Positions 46,086 to 57,690 of a DNA stretch of 64,000 nucleotides are shown piece by piece. The DNA is from Malus domestica (lineage: Eukaryota; Streptophyta; Magnoliopsida; Rosales; Rosaceae): NCBI RefSeq assembly GCF_042453785.1, contig NC_091665.1, positions 28,692,501-28,756,500 of the forward strand. The letters run 5' to 3'. How positions within the stretch are numbered: position 1 is the stretch's first letter; each line of letters starts with the position of its first letter. Below the pieces are notes generated by a model that saw only the letters and a list, made by a program, of their open reading frames with translations, did no database searches and was not told where the DNA came from. The translations under genes were made by a program, and so were the position numbers.

Positions 46086-47614
46086 GAGTGAGGATAATTA
46101 CATGATTGTTATCTTATCGTCTATCACGGCTAGCCAATCCCTTAAACATGGTTGACTTCACAATTAGACGACTTCCAAAACAATCATATACGTTAGCTCA
46201 TTGGAGGGGAAGGGGGAGGTGGAGTGAGCCCAATACGCAAATCCTCGATCGTGAGTAGCACGTGCAACTAGCAAAGCCCATTCATCTTCACTTGTAAATT
46301 GAAAGTCAAGTTCGACTTACTTAAATCACCAGCTCAGTGTCTTCATTGAATGCAAGTGATTTGTAACTCAGTTGGTTAAGAGTATCGTCTATGCATTAGA
46401 GGTTCTATGTTCGAATCTCTTTCCACGCAACCTTCTCTCCCCTCTGCTATTCCGTTTTTCCCACCCCTCCACGATTTCGTTTCTCTTCCCCACTCGATGG
46501 CTCTCAACGCTTCTTTCTTTCTTCCTTTCTCAACTCCTCCCTCCGCCATTTTGTGAGCAGACATGGGCATGGCTTTGGAACCTCCCACCCAGATTCGGTC
46601 CCTTGCCTCATCCCGAAGTCAGGCTTGATTCATAATTTTGGGTGGAACTCGTGGTTGTTGGTGGGTCGAATCTATCTCCATCCGCTTGATTTCATGGTGG
46701 CGACATCTCTCCCTGACCTACTGTGTGGCTAAGCTACCTTAAGCGCCCAGATATGTGGCGGCTCTGCTTACTTGCCTCATGGAAGCTACGAATCTCACTA
46801 GTGTGGTGAAGTTGCAGGTGGTCTTGCCTAGAGTGTCCTAGTCCTCCACTGAGTTTAGGGGATCAGTGGATTTTATTCTCGGAACAGTGTAGATTTTGTT
46901 TGTGCCGCGTTTGGCCGGATGATATGGTCTCGCCCTTGAGCGATAGCTTGATATGGTCTTGTCTTCGAGCGATGATTTTGTGGTCTCGTCTTTCAACAAT
47001 GACTTTATGTAATCTCACTCTTCATCGATGGCGTTGTGTGACCTCCCTCATCAGCGAAGGTCGGTGTGTGCACTGGTATAGGTTTATTTCGTCTATCCTT
47101 CTTGCGAAAAATTTGTAGTAGTCTTCTTGGTGTTTTTAATTAATTGCTTGTTTGTGCAAATTCATTCTACATCAATGTGTTTGTCACTTGAGCAATGTAC
47201 CCAATTGACACCCTTGTATTAATTTGTTTGTGATGATCAATAAATACCACTATCGTTTCTTGTCAAGATACAAAATGTGTCCAGTTCAGATTGATGAATG
47301 AGGTTCTTTTCTTCAATTGAGCTCTTGAAATATTTCGTTCTTACAAAATTTATAATTGTAGAGATGTTCTTTCTAATTTACTAAAAAAAAAGGGGGGATA
47401 TAACTATTTTTGTTTTTAGCAGGTAAGCACTATTGAAATTTGGAGTGTCCCAATGGGCAATTGCTTGACTTGGCTTGATAATTAAATTTAAAAACTGATA
47501 AGTTGATTCATTTTGTCCTGATTTTGGCTTGACATCGAACAAAGCCAGCCCATGCTTACCTTACCATATCATAAAGTCACCAACTGATCTGAATTATAAA
47601 GACGAAATAATAAA
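46086..47614 (+). mobile_element. Spacer with a tRNA-derived retroposon head
   Basis: At about 46355-46435 there are both polymerase III promoter boxes: an A-box-like TAACTCAGTTGGTTAAGAG (near 46375) and a B-box-like GGTTCTATGTTCGAATC (near 46400). This is the head of a tRNA-derived SINE. A body of up to 800 bp without a gene follows, containing repeated words 'tggtctcgt'/'gcgatg' near 46925-47000. The 3' end is uncertain, perhaps near 47250 ('gatcaataaatacc'). The tRNA-like part cannot fold as a normal tRNA, so it is not called a tRNA gene. Confidence 0.5.
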
Positions 47615-48448
47615 GGGAAATTTTATTTAAACCTAAATAACATCTCTCTATACCCAACTTAAACTTTAAATGTGAATTGTCATTTTTACTCTATTGCATA
47701 ATTACCATAAAGTATAAGATGAAGTTAACAATAAAACTAAAATTTATGAATAAACAAACCCACACCCTATAATTAAACCCTGTCATCACTCCTTATTTAT
47801 CCTACATTCATTCCCACAAAACCCCTAATAGCTCTTATAATAAAAACAAAGCTTTAAGAAAAAGATCAAATTAGGAAATCTTTCTACTTCACTGGTCTCT
47901 GCTGGGTTGGGTTTTCAAAAATCCATTTAGAAATTTGAAACTTTAGGAAAAAGATCGAATAAAAATTCATTGAAGCAATTGATAGAAAGAAAAAAAAAAT
48001 TTAAAAAGAAAGAAAAAAAAAAAAAGCAGAAATCTCTATTTTTAAAGAGCTAAAAATTCAAAGAAATTTTAAACCCATAGAACCGTAGATCTTCCAGCTC
48101 TCAAAATGACATTAAGTTGTAAGAATTCAAAATTTTAAAGGAGGACCTTTTGAAGTTTTGTTGTGGGTTTGATTTCTGAAATAATTTGGGGTTGCCTTGC
48201 CTGTACATATAGATATTGGGCATGAGGCAGTGCTACATTGATAGGTTGTGCAAAATTGAAGGCAGAGGTTTTGCATTGTAGATAAATGGGTGTATAGCTA
48301 AATTTACAAATTGAATTGGATTTGTGAGGATAGTTTAGGTAATAAATTTGGGTTTAAAGAGATATTGGTATCTTAATTAAAAGTAATATGGGTGTAAAAA
48401 GTAAGTTGAGTGTAGAAAAAGGTTATATTTGTTCAAATAAAATTTCCC
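47615..48448. mobile_element. Non-coding terminal-inverted-repeat element, 834 bp
   Basis: The left end starts GGGAAATTTTATTTAAAC. The right end, read on the minus strand, starts GGGAAATTTTATTTGAAC. The similarity continues for about 45 bp in each arm (left CCCAACTTA..., right read backwards CTCAACTTA...). I see no clear target duplication and no coding frame. This is a MITE-like element of unassigned superfamily. Confidence 0.7.
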
Positions 48449-48829
48449 AATTGTATATGCTAAGCTTAAAATAAATATGAAAAGAAAAGATTTTATATAA
48501 TTATAGTAGAGAATATTAAATTTACCGGGTAAAGCTAGGTGATGCCAGCCTCGAGTGTATATATATTACCAAATGGAGCGGAGCGACTATCTACTGATGA
48601 TGGTAGAAATTATGAGGACAACAATCAAGACTATAATCATTGTGATCATTGGGAGTGCAAATATCATACCATAAGTTATAAACAGATAAGAAGAAGATAA
48701 AAGATTGATCGGTATTTACATTGAATTTGAGATATTCAATGAACTGACTGTGATTAAGAATTTTATGTCATTCAAAATCAATGGTTATGAAAATATTCTT
48801 CATAATGAAAATAATGAATTAAAATTAAT

Positions 48830-49440
48830 GATGCAGATATATTTTGAAAATAAGTTTATTAAACTTTGAAATGGAGACTTACAATTTGCCTACTGGCAAT
48901 TACAGTTAATGAAAATGGGGATGGAGCTCGCATGCATCCTTGACATGATAATTAAAAGTGTTTACAAATTTGAGCTGAGATAATGTGAGTGTTGAATATT
49001 GTCTTCTGTTCTGTTGTATGAGAATACGTAGAAGTTTCAGCCTCCTGAGAATGGGTTTTGAATTGTGATGATATAGGCTGGAGATGGATGGAATGATTGA
49101 GCTCGAGAATCTTGTTGTCTTTGGAGACGATTGAAGCTGAAGCGGGAATCCCAGTTGTGCATGTGGTCTGAGCTGTAAAAGTTGGAGAAATGATTTTCTT
49201 TTTATTGTGGAATCATGAGGCTGCTTCTGAAATGATGGATGAATAGTAAAAGTGGTTTTACTATTCATGAATAGTAACTTGTCTGAATGATTGCTGCTAT
49301 TGCAGATGCTGTCTTCTGTGAAGGATCACATGGCTGATATTGTAGAATTTACATGGGTAAAAAACTTGAAATGATTACAGATCATTACATATTTGAATTC
49401 TACAATTCGAACAGGTCTTGGGAATCCTGATAATCCGCCC
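48830..49440 (-). promoter_or_regulatory. Presumed non-coding (promoter and 3'-end) region of the viral copy
   Basis: This lies downstream of the second ORF. It contains a 20 bp perfect palindrome at 49258-49277, a partial repeat of its half nearby (GATGAATAGTAAAA, about 49239-49253), and 'gtttaataaac' (minus strand, near 48855), suitable for a polyadenylation region. Pregenomic promoters of caulimovirids lie in this position. A frame at 48906-49268 has no recognised domain. Confidence 0.45.
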
Positions 49441-50565
49441 ATTTGGCCTTCTACTTACTGGCAGGTTGTTGAGAGGATGCGTCTGAAGATTCGGAATCTA
49501 AGTCTTCAGTATGGAGCATGGCTGCTTTTGCTAGTAATTGTTGGGCAAGGTCCTTGAATTGGGACAATTTTCTTTCTTTTTCGAACTCGACTTGGATGAC
49601 TTAAAAGTGCCTTTAAGAGATGAAGAGGGACTAATGTCTGAAAATGATTGTTCTGGAACTGTTGGCAATGCCATTTTTTGCTAGACTGGTTGTGTCAGAA
49701 TGGCTTGAACTTGAGTTTGAATGACGGGAAATTCAGAGAGAACGAGGTTGATGATCTTCTGGTGATTGAACTTGTCCCACCACTTGATTGCTCTTTGTTG
49801 ATAGACTTTGCCAGTTTCAACTTCATAATTCCACTTCATTATCTACGGGATTTTGTATTTGGCCATGAACAAAGGAAGAAGGGTGATGTAGAGGTTGAAT
49901 CTGCTTCTATCAAATTTCTTTTAGAAATTATCCAATAAAACTTGCATAAGATCCTCGGGAAGGAGGCTGGCCGTTGGGCCATGAGATGACCATCATCTAG
50001 GAAACCATGCTGGGAAATTCAATGTGAAACTTTTACCCCATTCTGTTTTTGTAAGGAATTTTTCAATGTGAAGGGAATGGTAGAGAATTTTATTAGCATA
50101 AGTTGTACTAAAAATTGGCTTAATAGCAATGGATTCAATCTCACTGAGAATGGCTTGATAATATTTGAGGGTTTTATGTGGTGCATTTGGAAGGTAATGG
50201 AAATTGGCCGGGAATACCGTTTTGGCTATTTTGGCTGGTGTTTGTTCTTGGGAGATATTGGGAGGTATGCTGAAAAGGTATTCCTTGGGTGATTTATTGA
50301 CGTATGGAGATGTTTTAGTATAACTAATTGATAGGCTTGATGATGATGGGTAGTGGGATGAATAAGGATCATATTGACTGACTAATGCCGTTTGGTAGTT
50401 TGGGCTTGGTGTTTGGTAGTTTGGTCGGAAACTTCCTAATGTAGATCCTAAAGGAGTGAATCGGTTGGTCATGGCTAAGGCCGATGAAGAATCTGGGTTG
50501 GATTCTTGTTTTGGTGGTGATAAGGTAGATGGAAGCCTTCTTTGATTAGGCTTTTGTCCTGACAT
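49440..50565 (-). pseudogene. Second ORF of the endogenous caulimovirid
   Basis: The ATG at 50565 starts 190 open codons down to 49993. Matching coding sequence continues, with stops and frame changes, to about 49440. The protein begins with a Pro/Ser/Tyr-rich disordered part and then a helical part (landmarks LKYYQAILSEIESI and ILYHSLHIEKFLTKTEW). It ends with an acidic Ser-rich tail. Its position after RNase H matches the extra ORF of florendovirus-like elements, whose function is not known. Confidence 0.6.
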
Positions 50566-50579
50566 TCTTCTCCTGCAAA

Positions 50580-50960
50580 AATTCTCTGTTTAGGAAATTA
50601 GGAATGCAATTATGGCTACCTTGAATGTATTCAATATCAAAATAAAAAATACTTAGTCTGGCTTGCCATCGTGCAAAAATCTGTTTTGATGCAATGTTTT
50701 GAACATCTTTTTGTAAAACGTGTTTTGCAGATTTGCAATTAACTCGGACTAAAAATTATGGATTTAGTAAATCATCTTAAAATTTGCTAATGCATAATAC
50801 AATAGATAGTATTTCTTTCTTAATAGCACTATAATTATTTTATGTGGGATTCCATACTCCTGAATGGAAACGAACAATTTGTTCAAAAGATCTGGAGGAA
50901 ATTAACTGTTTGAGGATACCTCCATAACCAATATCAGATGCATCGGTTTCAACTATTTGA
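50580..50960 (-). pseudogene. RNase H region of the viral polyprotein (decayed)
   Basis: The first catalytic motif is visible as VETDASDIGYGG (about 50920-50955). Later conserved words include KKEILSIV and KQIFARWQARLS. At least two stops interrupt the domain. It lies only about 120 bp after the point where RT breaks off. Confidence 0.7.
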
Positions 50961-51045
50961 AATGAGTTGGGAGTTGGAATGCCAAGACAAGGCAATGTCT
51001 TAACATGTGAATTGATTTGTTTAACAATTGATTTGTTTAACATGT

Positions 51046-51400
51046 GAATAAGGATCATATTGACTGACTAATGCCAAAAACATGATTTCATGTCAAATTT
51101 GGAAAAGAAAACTGCTTGAGAAAGCTTTTTTATCAAATCTCTTTTGTTGGGAATGGGATACCGAATCCATTCTAAAACTTCATTCAAAGGTTTGTAGTTA
51201 ATAACTAATCAGGGAGTCCCTCTTTTGAATTTTGGGTTTTTCTGAACATAAAATGCAAGGCATGACCATGGTGATTTACTTTTTCTAATTATTCCTTTAT
51301 GAAGAAGTTATTGGATCTCTGTTTTGCAGAATTCCATGACTTCTTGACTCATTTAGATGGGTCTGGCTTTAGTTGAAATTTTTTATTCATTAAACTCCTT
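51046..51400 (-). pseudogene. Reverse transcriptase, N-terminal part only; core deleted
   Basis: The fingers region is present with landmarks such as YVQKNPKFKRG, LVINYKPLN and IRYPIPNKRDL. The first catalytic-Asp motif reads KFDMKS (51083-51100). Homology stops directly after this motif. The palm segment with the YxDD box and about 500-600 bp are missing. A 30 bp sequence at 51046-51075 fills the break and is an exact copy of 50360-50389 in the second ORF. Confidence 0.72.
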
Positions 51401-51904
51401 TATGTAAGGAAGTTTAACAATGTGTTGTTTACAATGTCAAAATGCATTGGGAATATTAGAACATATATCATTAATAAGTTTCTTTTGAAAATTATTAATA
51501 GTTTCTAACAAAGATTTATTTGTTAGCTGTTCTTCAATTCGTTTGTGATTAATTTCTTCTTTTAAGAAATTAATATGTGGTTATTTATTAGTAATTATAC
51601 TAATGGTTTTTGAAATATTATTTTTCTGTAAATGTCTTAATTTTTTTAGATCTGTTTCCAGGCAGAACTTAAATGTGACTTTATGTCCTAAAACTCTGGT
51701 GGTAATCCTATTATGATGAACCTTAAAAGGATATATAAGTGCTATGAAAGGGAGACCTAATATGACTGGATCTGAAATGTTTTTTATTAAAACAAATGGG
51801 GTTTTAAAACAAATATTGTTTTGACAAACTTGTGCTTTAGGTATTTCATATTATAATTGCATTAGTGATTGGTTAGCAGCACTAAGTATTTCTGTTGACT
51901 TATC

Positions 51905-51990
51905 AAAATACTTAGTAGGAATTAATCCTTACTGAATACAATTCAAGTCAGCACCAGAATCAATCAAAGCAATTGTTTATAAATGAAAAT
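51905..51990 (-). pseudogene. Aspartic protease active-site region of the viral polyprotein
   Basis: The active-site motif DSGAD is at 51947-51961, followed by LNCIQ, as in caulimovirid proteases. A stop follows within a few codons. The flanking 51400-51900 and 51990-52340 are decayed polyprotein. Confidence 0.7.
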
Positions 51991-52349
51991 CTTCAATTAT
52001 TATTTTAATTTTAGAATACCATTTTTGGATTCTTATCTTGTCTAAAAGACTAAGTCTTGTGTGGAATGTTTACTCGACTGAGTATCTGAAGAGGAATTGC
52101 TACTGCATTCTTCTTCTTCAAGTATAGCTTGTGTTCGGATTTCACTAAGGTGGGTACAAACTTCTAAATTTTCAAATTTTAAAAATCTAATTTCATCTTT
52201 AATTTTATTAATTTCTCTTTGGAGGTCTTTGACCGTGATTTATTTCTTAGACTTATTAAACATTTCTAAGGTTGTGCTAAGAGAGATTTTTGGAATTTTT
52301 TGAGATTGGCTATGCCAGGTTCTTCAAGAGAAACTAATTTCTTTAGTTT

Positions 52350-53177
52350 CTAGAGGTAAAAGGATTTTAATTCTAGGTCATCGACCTTGCTAATTAATTC
52401 AATAAGAAGATTCTCTTGTTCTTCTTGTTTATTAAGTACTGAAATCTTGTTATTACAGTAAGTATCAGTACAACCTATTTTAATATCGGGTGATGAAAGA
52501 CCACTAGATGAATTCTTTTCTGAAGAAGAAGATTGTAAATCATCCTCTGATTGACTATAGTTTGTGTCTCTAAGTTCTAAAACTTGGATTAATTGAAGTT
52601 TCTCTTCATCAAACATCTTCAACTGAATAATTGTTTTCTTGACTTGACATTTGTTGGCATAATGGCCAAATTTGCCACATTTGTAGCATTTTCCTTTTTG
52701 CTCTTTAGGGAAAAATTTCCCTAATGGTTTTCTCTTTGACTTATCAGTCTTGGGTTTTTCATAAAACTTGTTAGTTTCAAAGTTTCTATTTTTGGATTTA
52801 TATTTATTATATTTGGGGTATTGCTTACTTGAGTACTTGTTGGAGTACTTATTGTAGACTTGTGATTTTCTCTTTTTATTTTATGGAGCAATTGGAGGTA
52901 GTCTATATTGTTCACAGAACGTTCCTAATTCATACTTAGCGATGAATTTATCTTTCTTAACTTGTTTTGAAATTTTCATATCTATACACATTTTCAAGCC
53001 GTCATTCTGGATAATATTAATTATATTTCCATAAATAAGGGTATGATATAGTATGACACATTTTTCATTAACTAAGACATTTCTAATTTTATGAATAAAG
53101 AGGTTTGGTAATCCATTAATAAATTTTTCTTTCCAAAATGGTTGATTACTATCTTCTCTAAGCATGACTCTAGACAT
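52350..53177 (-). pseudogene. Coat-protein C-terminal region with zinc knuckle
   Basis: The open stretch 52881-53177 contains YELGTFCEQY, a typical coat-protein motif of the family. Further on, a Lys/Tyr-rich basic stretch leads to a CCHC zinc knuckle (CYKCGKFGHYANKC, 52647-52688) with all four ligands present. A Ser/Asp/Glu-rich acidic segment follows (52350-52622). The order basic stretch, knuckle, acidic tail is that of caulimovirid coat proteins. Confidence 0.75.
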
Positions 53178-54404
53178 GAAAACATCTTTATACCATCTGA
53201 AGTCACTTAAGGTTGGACATATTAAGTTACTTAGTTGGTCATGGATCCCAGAGGTGACATTATTATGTGTTCCTATGAAATGTTCTATGATTGTGAAGAG
53301 TAAGGTGTTGAGTGCATCAGGGACGCCTTGTCCTATTTGTTCACCAAAGATGGGTATTCCTTCTTCATCTCTTTTGACTGCATGTTTTATTTCATTTTTG
53401 GATTGTTCAGTGAGATGTTTCTCTCACCATGAATGAAGCATTCCTGTAAATCCAGTGACCACGATGTCGACAACTTGTGATTGGCTGAGATTATGATTGA
53501 TGATATAGCTATTAGCAACCATAGAAATATTTTGGAGTTTGTTTAAGAGTTCTTGTTCTAATAAACCATTTATATTCCATTCATAGAGTTTATTAGAAGA
53601 GACAGAAAATTGATTTTGGATATTTCGTTCTTCGAACTAAATGTCCGGAGGTGTAGGTCTGGGATACCAGTTTCTTGTGAGGGATGTCGGATTAACATGT
53701 TTATTGGTAATCCTTTTAAGTTCAAGATTTTGAGAAGCTTGTTCTACTTTCCTTATAGAATCTGTATCGGTTTTGTTTTCTGAATCCCATATTGTAGAAA
53801 TTGTTTCTACATGAGACTCATCTTGATTTTGTAAAACATCGACTATTTTTTCTTGTTTTAGTTGTTGTAATATTTGGTCTATTTTTTAACTTGTGGATAT
53901 TTCCTTCAAAGTGATTGTGCTAGAAGAAGACTCTGGGAAGTCAATTAATGGTTTTTCTTTGTGTGTTGGTTTTGATTGAGAAATTTTATCTATCTTTGTT
54001 TCAATTTTATCTAACTTCTTTCCTATGATGTGAAGACTCTGATTAGTGAAATTATTATGTTCAATGACTGGTTTAACTCCTGCATCTTCCTTGGGAAGCT
54101 TAAAAGGAGTAGCTGGAATTTGCGTATTGGCAGTTATGATGAGAATTATTTCTTGTGGGGGATGACTAGAAGTGACAATGGTTTTGTCTTCTTTAAGCCA
54201 ATTTTCTTTGGTTATTACCTCTAATTTCTTTGTAGGCTCATAGTACTTTTCAACATAATCGAAGAAAAATACCTTAAACCTACGGGTTTCTATGTAACTA
54301 GTCCATTCTTTGTAAATTTCCAATTTTTGTTTTGTAGTATATTTGTTTCTGAAAACATTTCTTCTAGGAATATATTTTGTGGCTTCAATATCAACATTGA
54401 GCAT
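53178..54404 (-). pseudogene. Polyprotein segment between movement and coat domains
   Basis: The longest open part is 172 codons at 53886-54404. It begins with a charged, aromatic-rich segment (KLEIYKEWTSYIETR, FFFDYVEKYYEP) and continues as a Pro/Thr/Ser-rich linker with a likely coiled coil (IIGKKLDKIETKIDKI). The stretch 53178-53880 is coat-protein-related but interrupted. Confidence 0.6.
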
Positions 54405-54497
54405 TTTTTTGTTCCATTTGAAAGGCTTGTTTAGAACTAAAAGTTGATGATTAATCTGACTAGCTTCGAAATCAGATTCTGTTGGAGAAGTTTGTTC

Positions 54498-55640
54498 TCA
54501 TTGTTCCTGTGTATGAGGTTGGTATCTTGGATGTTTGACTTGTGAGGTTGTTTCTACTGATTTTAATTTGATATTAATCAAATCATTGATTAATTCTTGT
54601 TGGGTGACAGATGAACTAGCATTTACCGTTTTAAATTTCCTATTGGCTAATGAATTGATTAATTCTTGATCTTGACCCATCCTATCGGTTGGTATGGATC
54701 CAGAAAAAGAATTTTTGCTATGAGCAAATGATTTATGTGAGTGAATAGACTCACAAGATCTTCTAGTTGGATGATCAAAGTTAATTTTGAAAGTCCTGTC
54801 AAAATATTGTTCAATATTGTCTAGGTTGACTAGACTGTTTTGGATGGCAACTGGTTTACTTTTATTTATTAAACACCAGTCTGAAGGTAGACTAATATCT
54901 GACCACCTAATGGTTTTGGGAACTTTGATGTTCGCATTTTCTTGGTTTGTTTGGATTAAAAGTGTATGATCACTAGGACTTTTGGTTAAAGCCTGGAAAT
55001 TCATATTTGTGTCAGTGACTTTATAATAAACTCTGTAAATTAACGACAATGGTTGTGTTCCTTCAAGGACTTGGTATCCTGAAGTTTTGATGTTTAGTGT
55101 GAGTGCTTTCAGCATATAAGGATCTGAAAGACTTATGGTAAAGTCTGGGAAACAATCAAAATGGATAGGTCCATTATAAAGAATGGATTCAATCATTCCA
55201 AGTATACTATCACTAAAGTTAGTGAATCTAGCATCTCAGAGACATAACAAAAAGTGTTTAGGCATCTACATGTTAAAAGGTTTTACGGCTATCTGAACTA
55301 AGCCTGTTATGACCATCTTTTCTGTGTGCTTTAATTTGTTCAGAAGAAAACAATTGACAAGTTTCATGTTCTTTACTAAGAGCATAAGCTTTTTCAACTG
55401 TTTTAACATGATGTTTACTTCTAAATGAGGCTACTGACCATTTCTTTTTGTAAATATTTTTATTTGAAACCTTGGGGATATTCCAATCTCCAAAGTCAAC
55501 ACTGTCATCAGTTTGAAAATCAAATTTTGTTCTTCATTTACAATATCAGGAATTGTGCCTAGACTGGATCTAGAGCTAGTGTTGGCCATTGAATTAGATC
55601 TAAATAAATTACTCATAAAGTTCACAATGCAAGCAAACAA
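54498..55640 (-). pseudogene. Movement-protein region of the viral polyprotein
   Basis: The open part 54498-55196 (232 codons) has landmarks of the 30K-type movement proteins of Caulimoviridae (PIHFDCFPDFTISLSDPY, LKALTLNIKTSGY, LSLIYRVYYKV), followed by a Ser/Thr-rich tail. The stretch 55200-55640 carries the N-terminal portion (an open frame at 55431-55640 and the word CLDARFTNF-like near 55220) with frame changes. Such proteins form tubules through plasmodesmata in living viruses. Confidence 0.7.
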
Positions 55641-55660
55641 AATACAAAAAACTTAAATGC

Positions 55661-55848
55661 GCCACCTTCCTCGCGTACTAGCTAAACTCCTTGCCCACTC
55701 ATGCCTCTCCTGGGACTTATTGTTTGGAACATGCCTTACTGTTTGGTTGGGAAGTCGAACAAACACGCTTAGAAAATTAACAGATAAGATAGATTGTAGA
55801 TTGAAAGATTGAAATGGAACCTGACTTGCAGATATAGTGTATATGTAT

Positions 55849-55879
<31 letters not shown>

Positions 55880-56384
55880 TTGAACCTAGCGTAAAAATAA
55901 AAAAATAAGAAAAACAAAAACATGAAAATACTGTAACCTCCATCTGCCTCCCTGCAATGCCTGGGATGAAATCTTCTCTTTCATTTTATAAAAAAATGAA
56001 CCCTAAAAAGTAACAAAAAGGAATGATTTAAAAAAAAAGGTGATACCAGTGGAAACGAAACTACTATAATAAAAAAGAATTGAAAGCACAGACAAATGAA
56101 ATCAAGTTGTTTGTTTGATTCGAAAAGCTAAAAAAAGGAAAAATCATCAAAGACCTAAATCGACAAAACTAAATTTTTTTGCAAAACCTAATTTAATCAC
56201 CCTACATATATGAACAATAATATACGGTTTAGGGTTTTGTACGTTTTGCTTACGTAATGAAGATTCAATAGACTAATAGCTTGATTCATTGTAAAAGGTA
56301 TCAAAATTTCATATCAATCCTATGAAAGTTGCATACCTCATCGGCAAAGAGGGGGATGGAGGTTAAAATACTTCGAATCAATGG
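55661..56384. other. Spacer flanking the viral copy
   Basis: It contains an (AC)n microsatellite at 55850-55876 and AT-rich sequence. No gene is recognised. I could not find the virus-host junction to the base. Confidence 0.45.
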
Positions 56385-57690
56385 AGTTCTACCTTCTTTC
56401 TTGTTTGCACGCTTAAAACTAGAGTTTCTTCCTTTTTAATTTTATTTTTAATTACCTTCCATATTTAATGCTTTTTGAATTTTATTTTTATGTTTAATAC
56501 TAGTTAAAATCCACTTAAGCATCCATGTCATTTAATGAATGAATATGAACCTTTGGATGTTTTGTAATCTAAAGGTTTAAAAAAAGTGTAAAAATATTTG
56601 TCAAAATGTTTGTCCATTGATCCTATCCCATATATATGTATATATATATATATAGGGATAGGATCAAGGGACATATTTTGACAAATATTGTTACACTTCC
56701 GAACCTTTAGATCTAGTTTAATCTAGTGGTCCCTAAGTAAAACTTAAATTGTTCTCGTTGACATGGCAGTGACATGGAAATAGATAAATAAACTAATTTA
56801 AGTAATTTTATTTTTACCAAAAAATGAAAAAGAATCATGTAAAGAGAAAAAACTCAACAATCTTTCTTCTTCCCCTTCTTCTTTCAATTTCCATATTTCT
56901 GAAACCCCATATGCCATAGATTATAGTTGATATATATATGCGCAATGAAACCAATAGATTTTTCTTAAGAAAAATGTATGAGTAGAATTTAATTATAGAA
57001 GTGCTTGTGGTTTTAACTCTTGAATTGCAAGAGCACCATCCAAAAATTACTGAGGATATAACTTGTTCATCAAAACCTAATCCCAATGTCATGATAAACA
57101 AGTTTCCAACTCCTTCACTAAATGCTACTTTAGTTCGATTCATACAATATTCTGAAGCACACAAAGCATATCAAGCTATCACTCGATCTCTTGAATCTTT
57201 TGTTAAATAAACAAAATTAAACCCTAAATTAAGTCTTCATTCTTAGCATCTTTGGGTGAGAATTGGGTTATGGTAAAACTTTGATATCTTCAATTTTAGA
57301 TAGTTCTTAAGTTGTAATTATCACTCTTTATTCCTTTTGGTCAAATTGTCACGAAGAAAGACCAAATTTGGTTGTTCTGGGCAATCACGAAATCCATGGA
57401 GGTCTTCATCCCTCCCTCCTACGTTTTGCAGATTTTATTTATTTATGATTATTTTTATTGATTCAAATCCTCCACATAACTTTTGAAGGGACAAATATTT
57501 TTACAAATACATTTACATTCTTTTTAAGCCTTTTGATTACATGACATCAAATGGTTCTTATTTATTCATTAAATGACATGGATGCTTATGTGGATTTTAA
57601 GTAATATTAAAGATAAAATAAAATTGAAAAAAAAAACATATAATCTGGAAAATTAAAACTAAAATTAAAAAAAAAAGGAAGAAACCCTAG
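56385..57690. mobile_element. Element with about 220 bp inverted repeats and gene-like interior
   Basis: The segment 56400-56625 is similar, in inverted orientation, to 57475-57690 (shared words on the two strands: GGTTTCTTCC/GAGTTTCTTCC, AAGCATCCATGTCATTTAAT). The left arm is followed by its own hairpin around a (TA)n run at 56632-56654. The interior has a plus-strand frame at 57001-57210 and a minus-strand frame at 56835-57164. Neither resembles a known protein. Long inverted repeats suggest a Mutator-like or foldback element. Boundaries are approximate. Confidence 0.5.

Larger units (their letters stand above)
48830..55660 (-). mobile_element. Endogenous caulimovirid (petuvirus/florendovirus-like), degraded copy
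   Basis: On the minus strand, in order from right to left, are a movement-protein region, a long linker, a coat-protein region with zinc knuckle, an aspartic protease, the start of reverse transcriptase, RNase H, a second ORF, and a non-coding region with the expected 3' end. This order of a single polyprotein followed by a smaller ORF fits petuvirus- or florendovirus-like members of Caulimoviridae, which occur integrated in many plant genomes. Stops and frame changes are spread over the whole length and the RT core is deleted. It is therefore a non-functional fossil. No integrase is encoded, as expected. The total is about 6.8 kb, near the 7-8 kb genome size of the group. Confidence 0.82.

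Noticed and set aside
46355-46435. tRNA gene
   Set aside because: A-box and B-box words are present, but the sequence between and around them cannot form the four tRNA arms. It fits a SINE head better.
56014-56060. TGGTATCA on the minus strand near 56050 as the primer-binding site of the viral copy
   Set aside because: Only eight bases match the initiator tRNA complement, and it lies about 400 bp beyond the first recognisable coding sequence. A chance match cannot be excluded.
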